64,000 nucleotides of DNA, taken from assembly GCA_913060875.1 (NCBI GenBank), contig CAJXSL010000011.1, forward strand, positions 62,001 through 126,000, given 5' to 3'. The position numbers and the translations under genes are program-made. Source of the stretch: an uncultured Desulfobacteraceae bacterium (GTDB lineage Bacteria; Desulfobacterota; Desulfobacteria; Desulfobacterales; UBA5852). Positions 17,629 to 29,715 of this stretch are shown here, piece after piece. The stretch's first letter is position 1. Every line of letters starts with the position of its first letter. The notes under the pieces were generated by a model that saw nothing but the letters and a program-made list of their open reading frames with translations, did not search any database and was not told where the DNA came from.

Positions 17629-18963
17629 ATGATCTGGCTCAACAATCCCTTTGCGATCCCCCTGGCCGCGGCGACGGCAGTTTGTCTGGGGCTCCTTTTC
17701 ATTGCCGGGCGCTACCGCACCACGCCCGGGGTGATCTACTTCATCCTGCTCATGCTGTCCATGAGTGCCTGGACGGTGATGTACGGTCTGGAAGTCGGTG
17801 TGCTGGGCCTGGCCGGCAAGCGCTTCTGGGCCCTGGCCCAGTATCTGGCCATCCCCTATGCACCGGTCTTTTGGCTGGCCTTCCTGTTGGCCTATACCGG
17901 CAAAGGCGACTGGCTGACCCTGCAGCGCATCACCGCCAGCCTGATCATTCCCGGAATCACCAGTGTTCTGGCCGTCACCAATGCCAGTCATAACCTCATC
18001 ATCCGGGCTGCCAGCATTGAAGCGGAGGAGGGCTTCGATATCCTGGTGCGCACCTTTGGCGGGTGGTTCTGGATTCACACCACCTACAGCTATCTTTTGC
18101 TGGCCGCCGGATGCCTGCTGATCGTCTTTTCCCTGAATCGAACCCCGCAGTGGTACCAGGGCCAGAAAACCATCCTGCTGTTATCCTGCCTGATCCCATG
18201 GCTCGGGAATCTGCTCTACCTGGCCGGTCTCGATATCGTCCCCACCCGGATCGATCCGACCCCGCTCCTCTTCACCCTGTCGGTCGCCCTCCTGGGGTGG
18301 GCGGTCTTCTACGGCCGTCTCTTCGACGTTATTCCCATCGGCCACGACGCCGTGGTGCAAAGCCTGCCGGACAGTGTCATTATCCTCGATCGGCGGGATC
18401 GGGTGGTGGAGATCAACCCTGCCGCCTGCCGTCTGGTGGGCGCGCCGGCCCACAGTATTTTAGGGCGTCCGGCACGGGTCGTTCTGGGATCTTGCCGCCA
18501 CCTGGTCGATCGGGGGAAGGCCAGCGATGAGATTCTGGAAGATGTCGAACTGGAACTGGATAACGGGCCGGGAATTTTCAACGTTCGCATCGCCCCCATC
18601 CGTCATCGGGGCCGTTTGGCCGCCCGCCTCTTCATGCTGCAGGATATTACGGCCAGCAAACATGCCCAGAACGATCGCCTGGACAGCGAAAAATTAAAGG
18701 CCGCTTTGGAAATGGCGGGTGCGGTCTGCCATAAGCTGAACCAACCCATTCAGGGCATATCCGGCTACGCGGAGCTGCTCATGCTCAAAATGGATCCCGA
18801 CGACCCGCTCTACACCAAAATCGCCGGCATCAAAACGCAAACCGAGAAAATGGGTGCCATCACCAACAAACTGATGGGCATCACGCGCTACCGCACGGCG
18901 CGCTACACCTCCGGTGAAACCATCGTCGATATCGACCAGTCCTCCCTGCCCGAAAAAAAATGA
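17629..18963 (+). CDS. 7TM-PAS sensor protein with phosphoacceptor helix but no ATPase domain
   Basis: The 444-residue protein has about seven membrane helices in its first 220 residues, of the histidine-kinase N-terminal 7TM type. A PAS domain follows (about 235-345, with DSVIILDRRDRVVEINPAA), then a HisKA-like helix with AGAVCHKLNQPIQGISGYAE (His near 367). The chain ends 77 residues later at a stop codon; the N, G1 and G2 boxes of the ATPase domain are absent, and the next 80 bases are a stem-loop and the end of pyrG. It cannot autophosphorylate alone. It could accept phosphate from another kinase or act as a regulatory partner. It starts 29 bases after the GlmS-like gene. Confidence 0.78.
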   Translation: MIWLNNPFAIPLAAATAVCLGLLFIAGRYRTTPGVIYFILLMLSMSAWTVMYGLEVGVLGLAGKRFWALAQYLAIPYAPVFWLAFLLAYTGKGDWLTLQRITASLIIPGITSVLAVTNASHNLIIRAASIEAEEGFDILVRTFGGWFWIHTTYSYLLLAAGCLLIVFSLNRTPQWYQGQKTILLLSCLIPWLGNLLYLAGLDIVPTRIDPTPLLFTLSVALLGWAVFYGRLFDVIPIGHDAVVQSLPDSVIILDRRDRVVEINPAACRLVGAPAHSILGRPARVVLGSCRHLVDRGKASDEILEDVELELDNGPGIFNVRIAPIRHRGRLAARLFMLQDITASKHAQNDRLDSEKLKAALEMAGAVCHKLNQPIQGISGYAELLMLKMDPDDPLYTKIAGIKTQTEKMGAITNKLMGITRYRTARYTSGETIVDIDQSSLPEKK

Positions 18964-19007
18964 GGGACGCCGCTTTCCAGTGGCCGCCCCTCCTGGCACA
19001 ACAGGTT

Positions 19008-19036
19008 TAATCCGAATATTTTAGGCAATATTCGGA

Positions 19037-19039
<3 letters not shown>
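19008..19039. terminator. 13-bp stem-loop between convergent genes
   Basis: A perfect 13-bp inverted repeat (TAATCCGAATATT) with a six-base loop lies exactly between the sensor gene and pyrG, and its right arm contains the pyrG stop codon. Neither strand shows a U-run after it, so it may stabilise both RNA 3' ends or act as a weak bidirectional terminator. Confidence 0.6.
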
Positions 19040-21014
<1,975 letters not shown>

Positions 21015-21875
21015 TCAGTTTTTTTTATCCGTTTCGACGGGTATCGGGTCGGTGCTCCCGGGCCGATCGATGACGCGCCGCCCCTCCCCTTCCACAGGCT
21101 GCGTCCATTCCCGTCGCAGGGCGGTGATGTCAAAGACATCCGGCGTGAAAACCGGGTTGACCTGAAGTTTATCCACCCGGATTTCCTGCATGATCTGGTG
21201 ATTCTGGCGCATGACGATATGCATGGGATAGGCGATCCCATCCATGAGGGCCCAGTTCCGGTAACGAATTTCCACCGGCCCCCCATCGGTCAGACGGGTT
21301 GACGGGGGCAGGATCAACCGCAGCGGATGGAACGTGTCCTTTTCCACCCACAACTGGGGCGGGGTCTCATCCGGATAGCGGGCGCCCACCACATAACAAT
21401 AGCGATCCTCCAAACGCCCCAGACTGGATACCGTCACATCGATCCCCAGCATACGCAGGTGATCCGTCAGGGCCTGTCGGGGTTTGGCCATCAGGATCTC
21501 ATGATAGCGGGTGTAGCGCGGCGGCGCCCCCTCCTGAAGAACCGCGTTCACGGCCAATAGCGCCATACGCCCGGAGATGACGGTCTGGCGGCGGTAGCCG
21601 TCCCCGGTGGCATCCGCACGCAGATCGTAGGGGAATCGGATTCGCACCGTTTCCTCTAAAGGTGAGATCGGCAGCGGGAGTCTGTCGGCGTGAATCGTCA
21701 GGACCTGGTTCACCTCCACCGTTTCCGCCTGTCCCAGGGCCTTGACCATCAAATCCAGGACATGCTCGCCCATGAGCACATACGCCCGGGACGGTGTCGG
21801 CATAAGGCAGAGCATTACCATCAGCGCCGCGCCCCACCATGTCTTCGTCGCTCCCACGGCTTTTGTCACCCTCAT
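21015..21875 (-). CDS. Exported protein resembling outer-membrane lipoprotein-sorting family
   Basis: The 286-residue protein has a signal peptide (core at about residues 13-26, ending PSRA) and no lipobox Cys. The mature part alternates short beta strands with charged turns, and has WVEKDTFHPLRLILPP and RYRNWALMDGIAYPMHIVM. Those resemble segments of the LolA/LolB-like outer-membrane lipoprotein-sorting superfamily, where a half-barrel binds lipid. Location is therefore probably periplasmic. It reads with pyrG and enolase, but the gap of over 300 bases before pyrG argues against a shared transcript. Function beyond the fold is not known. Confidence 0.6.
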   Translation of the reverse strand: MRVTKAVGATKTWWGAALMVMLCLMPTPSRAYVLMGEHVLDLMVKALGQAETVEVNQVLTIHADRLPLPISPLEETVRIRFPYDLRADATGDGYRRQTVISGRMALLAVNAVLQEGAPPRYTRYHEILMAKPRQALTDHLRMLGIDVTVSSLGRLEDRYCYVVGARYPDETPPQLWVEKDTFHPLRLILPPSTRLTDGGPVEIRYRNWALMDGIAYPMHIVMRQNHQIMQEIRVDKLQVNPVFTPDVFDITALRREWTQPVEGEGRRVIDRPGSTDPIPVETDKKN

Positions 21876-21947
21876 GATTGACGGTATCCTTATCGTTCAG
21901 GTCGTTTAAGAGGAGGGCGGGTGCCCCCCTCGCCCCCCGGGAATGAT

Positions 21948-23351
<1,404 letters not shown>

Positions 23352-23414
23352 TTAGAATTGTCATCGGGTCGCTGTGTCCGTGCATTTCCGGAATTGAAGC
23401 AACCGGATGGCGTC

Positions 23415-23442
23415 TTGACAAAAAGCGGTCAAATGTTACTCT
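23415..23442 (+). promoter_or_regulatory. Candidate promoter for the gene at 23515
   Basis: A perfect TTGACA (23415-23420) is followed after 16 bp by TACTCT (23437-23442) preceded by an extended-minus-10 TG. The start would lie near 23449, about 66 bases before the gene. Its -10 box overlaps the -10 box of the opposing enolase promoter. Confidence 0.45.
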
Positions 23443-23461
23443 CCGCTGAACCCCCTGTCAA
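23433..23461 (-). promoter_or_regulatory. Candidate sigma-70 promoter for enolase
   Basis: On the minus strand a perfect TTGACA (23461-23456), an exact 17-bp spacer and TAACAT (23438-23433) form a good promoter. The start near 23426 leaves a leader of about 210 bases before enolase. Confidence 0.55.
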
Positions 23462-23514
23462 GATGACAATCGGCCATCCGACAGGGCTTTGTCGAAGCTT
23501 AAAGGAGACAACCC

Positions 23515-23940
23515 GTGGATACCAAGGAAACCTTATCCCTTTATGACAGCGCCCACCTTTTTACAGCCGCAGTGCGCCTTTTGACCTATCAGGATCAATC
23601 CCCTCCGGATATCGATCAGGTATGCGATCTTTTGAAACTGTCCAAAGAACGGGGGGGATTCATCTGCCGCCGGTTGGAAGAACTCGGTGCCCTGGAAGCC
23701 GTCGAGGGCGCTTACGGCCTGCGATTGTTTGTGCGGGACCATCTGAAAATCGAATCGATTCCCCAAGAAGACACTCAGGACCGGCTGCAGGACGAGCTGC
23801 ATAAATTTCAGGCGGCGCAAAAGGGGGTTGCCAGCCGCATCGAATCCATGCGGGCCGACCAGAAGAAGAAGAAAAAAAGCCTGTTCGAAGAGATGGAAAA
23901 AAAGTTGCGCGCCGAAATCGAGAAGAAAAAGTCCCCATGA
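23515..23940 (+). CDS. Small protein with winged-helix-like N-terminus and charged coiled coil
   Basis: The 141-residue product starts at a GTG with a good AAAGGAG ribosome site. Residues about 10-75 look like a MarR/IclR-type winged helix (SPPDIDQVCDLLKLSKERGG, CRRLEELGALEAVEGAYGLRL). Residues 85-141 are a highly charged coiled coil ending in Lys-rich sequence, which could bind nucleic acid. I do not recognise a named family. It diverges from enolase with overlapping promoters, and no partner gene follows in the same direction. Confidence 0.7.
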   Translation: MDTKETLSLYDSAHLFTAAVRLLTYQDQSPPDIDQVCDLLKLSKERGGFICRRLEELGALEAVEGAYGLRLFVRDHLKIESIPQEDTQDRLQDELHKFQAAQKGVASRIESMRADQKKKKKSLFEEMEKKLRAEIEKKKSP

Positions 23941-23988
23941 GCAAATCCCAGCACGCAGTGCTGACAGGGGTTTAGGAAGGGTTGAGCG

Positions 23989-24597
23989 TCAGGCCCTGGG
24001 GCAATCTTTTTCCGGAAAGACCTCGTCCAGGCTGACCATGGATTCCGTATCCGCATTGGCATCGGCTTCCGTCAGCGTCAAACGCCGGTAGCCCGGCAAA
24101 CGGGTCCGGACCTTCCCAAAGAGAATCCGCATCAGAATATACATGGGGATGAACGTAAAAGCATAACCCACGGATGTCCTGGCGCCCAGGGGAATCGGCA
24201 GCAGGAAGGCCACATCCGCAAACCGCTCTCCGAGCCACTGCAACGCAAACGGTACCGGCCAGAGCGAGGAGGCCCCCAGGGCAAGCTGGCTGAAAAAAAC
24301 CTTTCCGAAGGAATCGTTGGCCACCTCGTTGCAGGCTTGATAGCTCTTCTTGTCCCGGGCCTTCAGGGCCCAGAGGGACTTGTTCTGCATGCGCACCAGT
24401 TCCTGGTTGTCCCGCTTGAAAAACGTGCCGTTCAAGCGGAAAGCCAGGGCCACCGTCAGGTCCCCGATGACGGCGCACAGCAGGGCCAGTATGGCGATAC
24501 CCACCAGATATCCCAGCATGGGATTGTCCACCAGCCGAAAAAAGAAAATCAGGGCCGCGTCGATTTGGAGATAGATCGTCTCGAGGTTTACAGACAT
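23989..24597 (-). CDS. Integral membrane protein of unknown function, downstream of a TauE/SafE permease
   Basis: I choose the ATG at 24597 (MSVNLETIYLQ); a GTG two codons upstream is possible. The 202-residue protein has membrane spans near residues 26-52 and 135-160 and probably a third near 98-120. The loop between them is charged (NKSLWALKARDKKSYQACNEVANDSFGK) and recalls EMC3/TMCO1-like membrane proteins only loosely. The C-terminus is acidic and cytoplasmic by charge. It follows the permease gene by 108 bases on the same strand, so joint expression and a role with the permease are plausible but unproven. Confidence 0.68.
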   Translation of the reverse strand: MSVNLETIYLQIDAALIFFFRLVDNPMLGYLVGIAILALLCAVIGDLTVALAFRLNGTFFKRDNQELVRMQNKSLWALKARDKKSYQACNEVANDSFGKVFFSQLALGASSLWPVPFALQWLGERFADVAFLLPIPLGARTSVGYAFTFIPMYILMRILFGKVRTRLPGYRRLTLTEADANADTESMVSLDEVFPEKDCPRA

Positions 24598-24705
24598 GCG
24601 CACTTACCGTTAGGTTTAAAGATAGCGCATCCCGTGGGCAGATGGTGAAGGGCCCGCCCACGGGATGCATTGATTTCCTGCTATGTCGCGATCATGCCGG
24701 AACGT

Positions 24706-25977
24706 TTAGAACGGCGGCACGATGGAGTATCCCAGGAAGCCCTTGGTCGTGTAACGAATACCAACGTAGAAGGCCAAGAGGACGAACAGGCGTTTCAGCC
24801 AGATATCCGGGATGTACTTGGACGTCCGGGGTCCGATCATGGACCCGACGAAGATGCCCACCAGCTCGGCGCCGATCAGGCCCCAGTAAACCGGAACCCC
24901 TTTGCCCACCATGTAGCTGAAGATGGACACGATCATGCCCACGAGAACCACCAGGGCGCTGGTGCCGGCCACGAGGAACATGGGCAGGCCCGCCACCGAG
25001 GTCAGGAAGGGCACGAACAGGAAGCCGCCGCCGATCCCCAGGAAGGATGCCAGGGCTGCAATGAAGATACCGCCCAGCATGGGGATGAAGGCCTTGAACG
25101 CGAACTCCACGCCGTAGAAGGTGAAACGAATGGTTCCGGCAAAGAAGGTCACCGCCCAGCCGGCAACTGCCAGCAGGTAGGCCACGACGCGCATGCCGTC
25201 CACCAGGTTGGCCCACAGGGCGCTGGCCACGACCAGGGCGAGGGCGATGCCCATCAGGGTCCAGCTGCCTTCCAGGATCTTGACGCCGTCGTCGGTAGCG
25301 CCGCCGCTCTTGACCTGTTTCTCGAAGGCTGCCGCCGCTTCCTTGGCTTTTTTCTTCCGGGCCATGCCGGCTGCGGTGGTTTCCCGAATCAACATGATAC
25401 CCAGCAGGAGGACGATCAGGCCGAAGTAGCCGATGTAGTCACGCAGGCTGATTTTGCCGGCCGTCAGGTCGGGAATCAGCCAGGAGCCGCCCACACCACC
25501 GATGGCCAGGCAGATACCCAGCGGCGCCACCAAGCGGCCCATGCGGTAGTAGTTGGTGCTGGAGATCAAACCGCTCATCCCCACCAGCCACTGGTTGGAT
25601 ACGCGAATCGAGTCCGTGATGAGCTTGTTCAGAGGCGTGCCCTTGCCGAAACTTTTGGCATAATCAGCCAGCCCGAAAATAGTGATGTGCCCCACGCCAG
25701 CCATGATGCCGCCGAAGGCGCCAACCGTGGAGAAAATCCAGCCGACCCAGATGGCCCACAAAAACCCGTAGACAATGTTGGGATCCGGCGCCCCGGGAAT
25801 ACCCAGGAACCCGGGTTTGGCGTTGGGATCGATCTGGCCTTTTTCCGTGCCGGTGGGTGTGGCTGCAATGGCATCTTCCAGACTCGCCGCCTGGGCCTGA
25901 TCCACACCTGCCATGGGCACTGCCAGAGCAAGTCCGAGCAGGGCCAGCATCATGATGAACAAACAGGGTTTCTTCAT
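24706..25977 (-). CDS. TauE/SafE-family anion permease, long form with signal peptide
   Basis: The ATG at 25977 follows AGAGGAC and gives 423 residues starting with a signal peptide (MKKPCLFIMMLALLGLALAV ... AQA). A short periplasmic stretch is followed by about eight membrane spans in two repeats with the family motifs GGIMAGVGHITIFG and ASFLGIGGGFLFVP. An Ala- and Lys-rich cytoplasmic loop of about 40 residues lies between repeats. Family members move sulfite, sulfoacetate and possibly sulfate; in sulfate reducers such proteins are candidate sulfate-related transporters. The usual length is about 250-300, so this is a long variant. A sigma-54-type promoter lies 200 bases upstream, next to a gene for a sigma-54 activator. 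Confidence 0.85.
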   Translation of the reverse strand: MKKPCLFIMMLALLGLALAVPMAGVDQAQAASLEDAIAATPTGTEKGQIDPNAKPGFLGIPGAPDPNIVYGFLWAIWVGWIFSTVGAFGGIMAGVGHITIFGLADYAKSFGKGTPLNKLITDSIRVSNQWLVGMSGLISSTNYYRMGRLVAPLGICLAIGGVGGSWLIPDLTAGKISLRDYIGYFGLIVLLLGIMLIRETTAAGMARKKKAKEAAAAFEKQVKSGGATDDGVKILEGSWTLMGIALALVVASALWANLVDGMRVVAYLLAVAGWAVTFFAGTIRFTFYGVEFAFKAFIPMLGGIFIAALASFLGIGGGFLFVPFLTSVAGLPMFLVAGTSALVVLVGMIVSIFSYMVGKGVPVYWGLIGAELVGIFVGSMIGPRTSKYIPDIWLKRLFVLLAFYVGIRYTTKGFLGYSIVPPF

Positions 25978-26183
25978 GTCCTCTAACCTCCATTCCATAA
26001 AATAAGTAGTAGGGATGTATATCACTTCCGGTGCCGTGCCCATAGGCACCACCGGGAAAATCCGGGTCATGAACCTTGGTCACCCAGAGGGCGAATTGCC
26101 CGATCAGGGTTGCCGGGCGCCCCCTGATGTTGCCCGGCGACGATACAAGGGCCCTTAATTAGGCCAAAGTATTTAAGCCTAGA

Positions 26184-26198
26184 ACAAGAATTGTGCCA
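26184..26198 (-). promoter_or_regulatory. Sigma-54 promoter upstream of the TauE/SafE permease
   Basis: The minus strand reads TGGCAC-N5-TTGT, one base short of the TGGCAC-N5-TTGC consensus with correct spacing. The start would lie near 26172, some 195 bases before the permease ATG. The gene just upstream encodes an NtrC-type sigma-54 activator, which makes the match more credible. Confidence 0.65.
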
Positions 26199-26392
26199 AC
26201 GTGACTAAAACGAGCACTAAAAAATTAACTATTTGAAATTATATTGTTTTGATGAAGAAATCCCCCAACGGCAAACCCACGGGACGGCTGCCGCGAGCAT
26301 GAAAAGTGCAAGCGGAGGCTGACAAGGCAGGCAGAATGATTGAATTGATTTTAATTTTCATATAGTTACGCAAGCAATAAAAACTTGGCGGC

Positions 26393-26414
26393 AGTGCCAC
26401 TATTTTGTGGCGCT
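26393..26414. promoter_or_regulatory. Inverted repeat, possible activator site or RNA hairpin
   Basis: Two 8-base arms (AGTGCCAC and GTGGCGCT, one mismatch) flank a 6-base AT centre. The repeat covers the stop codon of the NtrC-type regulator gene and lies about 200 bp upstream of the sigma-54 promoter, within the range of enhancer sites. It could equally be a hairpin at the end of the regulator mRNA. Confidence 0.35.
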
Positions 26415-27806
26415 ATTACGAAATGGTTCGGAACGGATGCCATACTTTCGCATAATTTGCTGAAAAGACTGGCGTTCCAGTCCACTGGCCCGGGCCGCCC
26501 GGGTGACGTTGCCGCCGGACCGTTCCAGCGCCTTTTCGAGATAGGCCGTGGTGAACTGGGCCAGCACCGATTCTTTGGCGTCACGGTAGGGGGTGGCGGA
26601 CAGGTCTTCAGTTTCCAGGGCCGCCACGCATTCATGCGGCGTCCAACCCAGATCATGCAAGGTGATCATGGTCCCGGTCGACATGACCACCGCCCGTTTG
26701 ATGATATTCTCCAACTCCCGAATGTTGCCTTTCCATTCATGGTTCATCATTTGGGGCATGACGTCGGGCGCCAGAGGTTTTTTGCCGCGACCATAGCGTC
26801 CGCAATAGCGGTCCAGAAAATGATCCACCAGAAGGGGCAGGTCTTCCCGCCGTTCGGAAAGCGACGGCATCTTCAAATCCACCACGCACAGCCGGTAGAA
26901 AAGATCCTCGCGGAATTCGCCCCGGGCCATCTTGTCCTCCAGGTCGCGGTTGGTGGCGGCCACCACGCGGACGTCCACCCGCACCGTGCGGTTTTGCCCC
27001 AGGGGCTTGAACTCGTTGTTTTCCAGGACCTGCAACAGTTTGGTCTGAATGCTCGGAGGGATATCCCCGATTTCATCCAGAAAGAGGGTACCGCCGTCCG
27101 CCGCCACGAAAAGTCCCTTGTGATCGGCCGCCGCATGGGTAAACGCCCCTTTGGAATAACCGAACAGTTCGCTTTCCAGGATATTCTCGGGAACGGTGGG
27201 GCAGCTAACGCGAACAAATGGCGCCTTTCTCCGGTCGCCCATTTCATGCAGGGCCTTGGCAGCCATGCTTTTGCCGGTTCCGGAAGCACCGGTGATGAGA
27301 ACCGTCAGGTCCGACTTGCTGAGCATTTCGATGCTGTCGTAGATGCCCTGCATGACCGCACTGGATCCCACGAACCGCTGAAAGGTTTCCTTGGCCTGGG
27401 CCTTTTTCTTGAAGGCCAGATTCTCCTTGAGCAGCCGCCCCCGTTCAAGGGCATTGCGCAGGTGATGAACCAGCTCGTCATGATCAAACGGTTTGGTGAT
27501 AAAATCGTAAGCCCCCTTGCGGATAGCCTCCACGGCCACTTCGATGGCGCCGTAAGCCGTCATCATGATGACGGCAAATCCGGGCGCGCGGGACTGGATC
27601 TCCTCCAGGACCGCCATGCCGTCCATACCGGCCATGCGGATGTCCAGCAGGGCCAGATCGAACGCGTCCGGATCGAAAAGACGCAAGGCCTCCTCACCGC
27701 TGCATGCCGTTTCAACCTCACAGTCCAACGCTTTGCCGATACTGCGGCTCAGCAGGCGCAGCATATCCTTCTCATCGTCCACAATCATCAATCGGGGTTT
27801 CATCAC
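26400..27806 (-). CDS. NtrC-family sigma-54-dependent response regulator
   Basis: The 468-residue protein has a receiver domain (VDDEKDM, phosphoacceptor in LALLDIRMAGMDGM, conserved Lys in ITKPFD). The AAA+ domain has Walker A GASGTGKS and Walker [15 protein letters not shown], and a Fis-type helix-turn-helix lies at the C-terminus (NVTRAARASGLERQSFQQIM). The sigma-54 contact loop reads GAFTHA instead of GAFTGA, a natural variant at the fifth position. It would activate sigma-54 promoters after phosphorylation by the kinase whose gene it overlaps by four bases. The promoter at 26184-26198 is the nearest candidate target. Confidence 0.92.
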   Translation of the reverse strand: MMKPRLMIVDDEKDMLRLLSRSIGKALDCEVETACSGEEALRLFDPDAFDLALLDIRMAGMDGMAVLEEIQSRAPGFAVIMMTAYGAIEVAVEAIRKGAYDFITKPFDHDELVHHLRNALERGRLLKENLAFKKKAQAKETFQRFVGSSAVMQGIYDSIEMLSKSDLTVLITGASGTGKSMAAKALHEMGDRRKAPFVRVSCPTVPENILESELFGYSKGAFTHAAADHKGLFVAADGGTLFLDEIGDIPPSIQTKLLQVLENNEFKPLGQNRTVRVDVRVVAATNRDLEDKMARGEFREDLFYRLCVVDLKMPSLSERREDLPLLVDHFLDRYCGRYGRGKKPLAPDVMPQMMNHEWKGNIRELENIIKRAVVMSTGTMITLHDLGWTPHECVAALETEDLSATPYRDAKESVLAQFTTAYLEKALERSGGNVTRAARASGLERQSFQQIMRKYGIRSEPFRNSATK

Positions 27807-29710
27807 CTATCGTCCTGAAAGTTGGTCTGGCCGCCGATGGGCAGCCGAATAACAAATGTCGTTCCCCGACCGACATCACTGGATACCTGGATGTCGCCCT
27901 GGTGGTCTTCGACAATACCATAGCTTACCGAGAGGCCCAAACCCGTCCCCTGCCCCGTCGGCTTGGTCGTAAAAAAAGGATCGAAAATATTGTCCAGGAT
28001 ATCGGGCCCGATTCCCGGTCCGTCGTCCTGGAAAATAATGACAACCGACTGCCCTTCCGCATCGACACCTGTCGTAATGCGGATATTGCCATCTTTGCCG
28101 ATGGCCTGACGGGCATTGATCAGCAGGTTCATGAACACCTGTTTGAGCTTTTCCGTATCCCCGCTAATTTCCGGCAATTCCGTATCAAAGCGCGTCTGGA
28201 TAATAATATTGTCCAGTTCCAACTGGCTCCGGATCACGTCGATGACGGCCTCCAAAGCCTGGTTGATCCTGACTTCCGACAAGTAAGTGCCCGACTTGCG
28301 GGCGAAGTTCAGCAGGTCTTCGACTATTTTTTTGCAATTGCGGGTTTGCCTTTCGATGGTTTGCAAATCTTCCCGTATGTCGGCCGCATCGGTTTCTTCC
28401 CGCAACAGCAGTTGCGTATAGCCCAGAATCAACCCTAAAGGGTTGTTGATTTCATGCGCCACGCCCGCCGCCAGCTGGCCGACGGAGGCCAGGCGGTCCG
28501 CCTGCAGGAGCTGACGGTGCATGAGCCGGCGCTGGGTGATGTCCTTGACGATGCCCTCATATTCGGCAACCCGGCCGTTGGCATCATGGCGAACAGTCAT
28601 GCTCAGCAGGGCCAGCAACTCCCCATCCGCAAATGTTTTCAGGGTACACTCCCAGTTCCTTACAAAACCGTAGCGCTCGATTTCCGCAAACAGCCGGCGG
28701 GCGTCCTCGGGTTTTTGCATCAGCGAGGCCAGGCTCTCCCGGGCCACAAGATCTTCACGGGAATCAAAGCCCAGCATGCGGATACCGGCCGGGTTGATGT
28801 CCACAATATGCCCCTGGGGATCGGCCACGAAAATGAGATCCATCGAATCCTCAAAAATCCGCCGGTATTTGGTTTCCGACTTGGCCAGAACCGCTTTGGA
28901 GTTCGCCAGTTGTTCGATATAGGCTTTGATGGCCGCCGTCATGGCATCGAAGGTTTCCGCCAGTTGGTGAATTTCATCCCCGGCCCAGCGGTTGCGGCGG
29001 ATGCGCCTTGTCGATTCGAAGGCGCGCATGGATTTCGTCAGCGTCTTGTTCGGAACGGCCTTATCGGCCTCCCGGTGCCCCCTGAGCATGTCCTCCGTAG
29101 CCGTCTGCAGCCGTTTGATCCGGCTGGTCAGGTTGCTGGCCAGTGAAAATCCGACCGTGTCCGATACGATGATGGACAGGATGGCAAAGGCAAAAATCGC
29201 CCACCACAGTTCATTGACCGTGGTCGTGACCTGGGTTCTGAGCATACCCAGCCGAATGGTCCCAACCTGGAACTCCCCCACCATCACGGGGGCGGCAAAG
29301 TCATAAAAGTGATCATCGGCGGCCACGAGCAACTGGATGCTGCAATGCTCTTTGGGTTGTATGCTGTTGGCGGTTTTGAGCGCCACCGGAAAACCGTCAT
29401 TGAAGGTGTGGCTCAGAACTTCACCGTCGGAATCCTGGATAAAAACATAAAGGATATCGCCGGCCGATGTGGAGACTTCGCCGATCAGGCTGCGCATGCG
29501 CAAAAAATCCATGGCCAGGATGGAATCCTCGCTACGGGCCGCCAGGTTGACCGCCAGGGAAATTCCCCGGTTGCGGTATTCCTGGAATAACGCCCTTCTC
29601 ACGATCTGGCTCGCCGCCAGGGCGATCAGGAGCACGGAAACCAGCACGATGGTCATGATGCCCAGGTTGATCTTCAGGCGAATGCCGGATGGGAAACGGA
29701 ACAGCCACAT
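27803..29710 (-). CDS. Membrane sensor histidine kinase (HAMP-PAS-HisKA-HATPase)
   Basis: The 635-residue protein has two membrane spans (about 14-36 and 172-196) enclosing a periplasmic sensor domain of about 135 residues. A HAMP-like linker, a PAS domain (about 280-395, [19 protein letters not shown]), the H-box [20 protein letters not shown] and a complete ATPase domain (N box LLINARQA, G1 DDGPGIG, G2 GTGLGL) follow. It should phosphorylate the NtrC-type regulator encoded directly downstream (four-base overlap). A PhnD-like lipoprotein is encoded six bases upstream, so ligand-loaded binding protein may contact the periplasmic domain. Confidence 0.93.
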   Translation of the reverse strand: MWLFRFPSGIRLKINLGIMTIVLVSVLLIALAASQIVRRALFQEYRNRGISLAVNLAARSEDSILAMDFLRMRSLIGEVSTSAGDILYVFIQDSDGEVLSHTFNDGFPVALKTANSIQPKEHCSIQLLVAADDHFYDFAAPVMVGEFQVGTIRLGMLRTQVTTTVNELWWAIFAFAILSIIVSDTVGFSLASNLTSRIKRLQTATEDMLRGHREADKAVPNKTLTKSMRAFESTRRIRRNRWAGDEIHQLAETFDAMTAAIKAYIEQLANSKAVLAKSETKYRRIFEDSMDLIFVADPQGHIVDINPAGIRMLGFDSREDLVARESLASLMQKPEDARRLFAEIERYGFVRNWECTLKTFADGELLALLSMTVRHDANGRVAEYEGIVKDITQRRLMHRQLLQADRLASVGQLAAGVAHEINNPLGLILGYTQLLLREETDAADIREDLQTIERQTRNCKKIVEDLLNFARKSGTYLSEVRINQALEAVIDVIRSQLELDNIIIQTRFDTELPEISGDTEKLKQVFMNLLINARQAIGKDGNIRITTGVDAEGQSVVIIFQDDGPGIGPDILDNIFDPFFTTKPTGQGTGLGLSVSYGIVEDHQGDIQVSSDVGRGTTFVIRLPIGGQTNFQDDR

Positions 29711-29715
29711 GCCGG

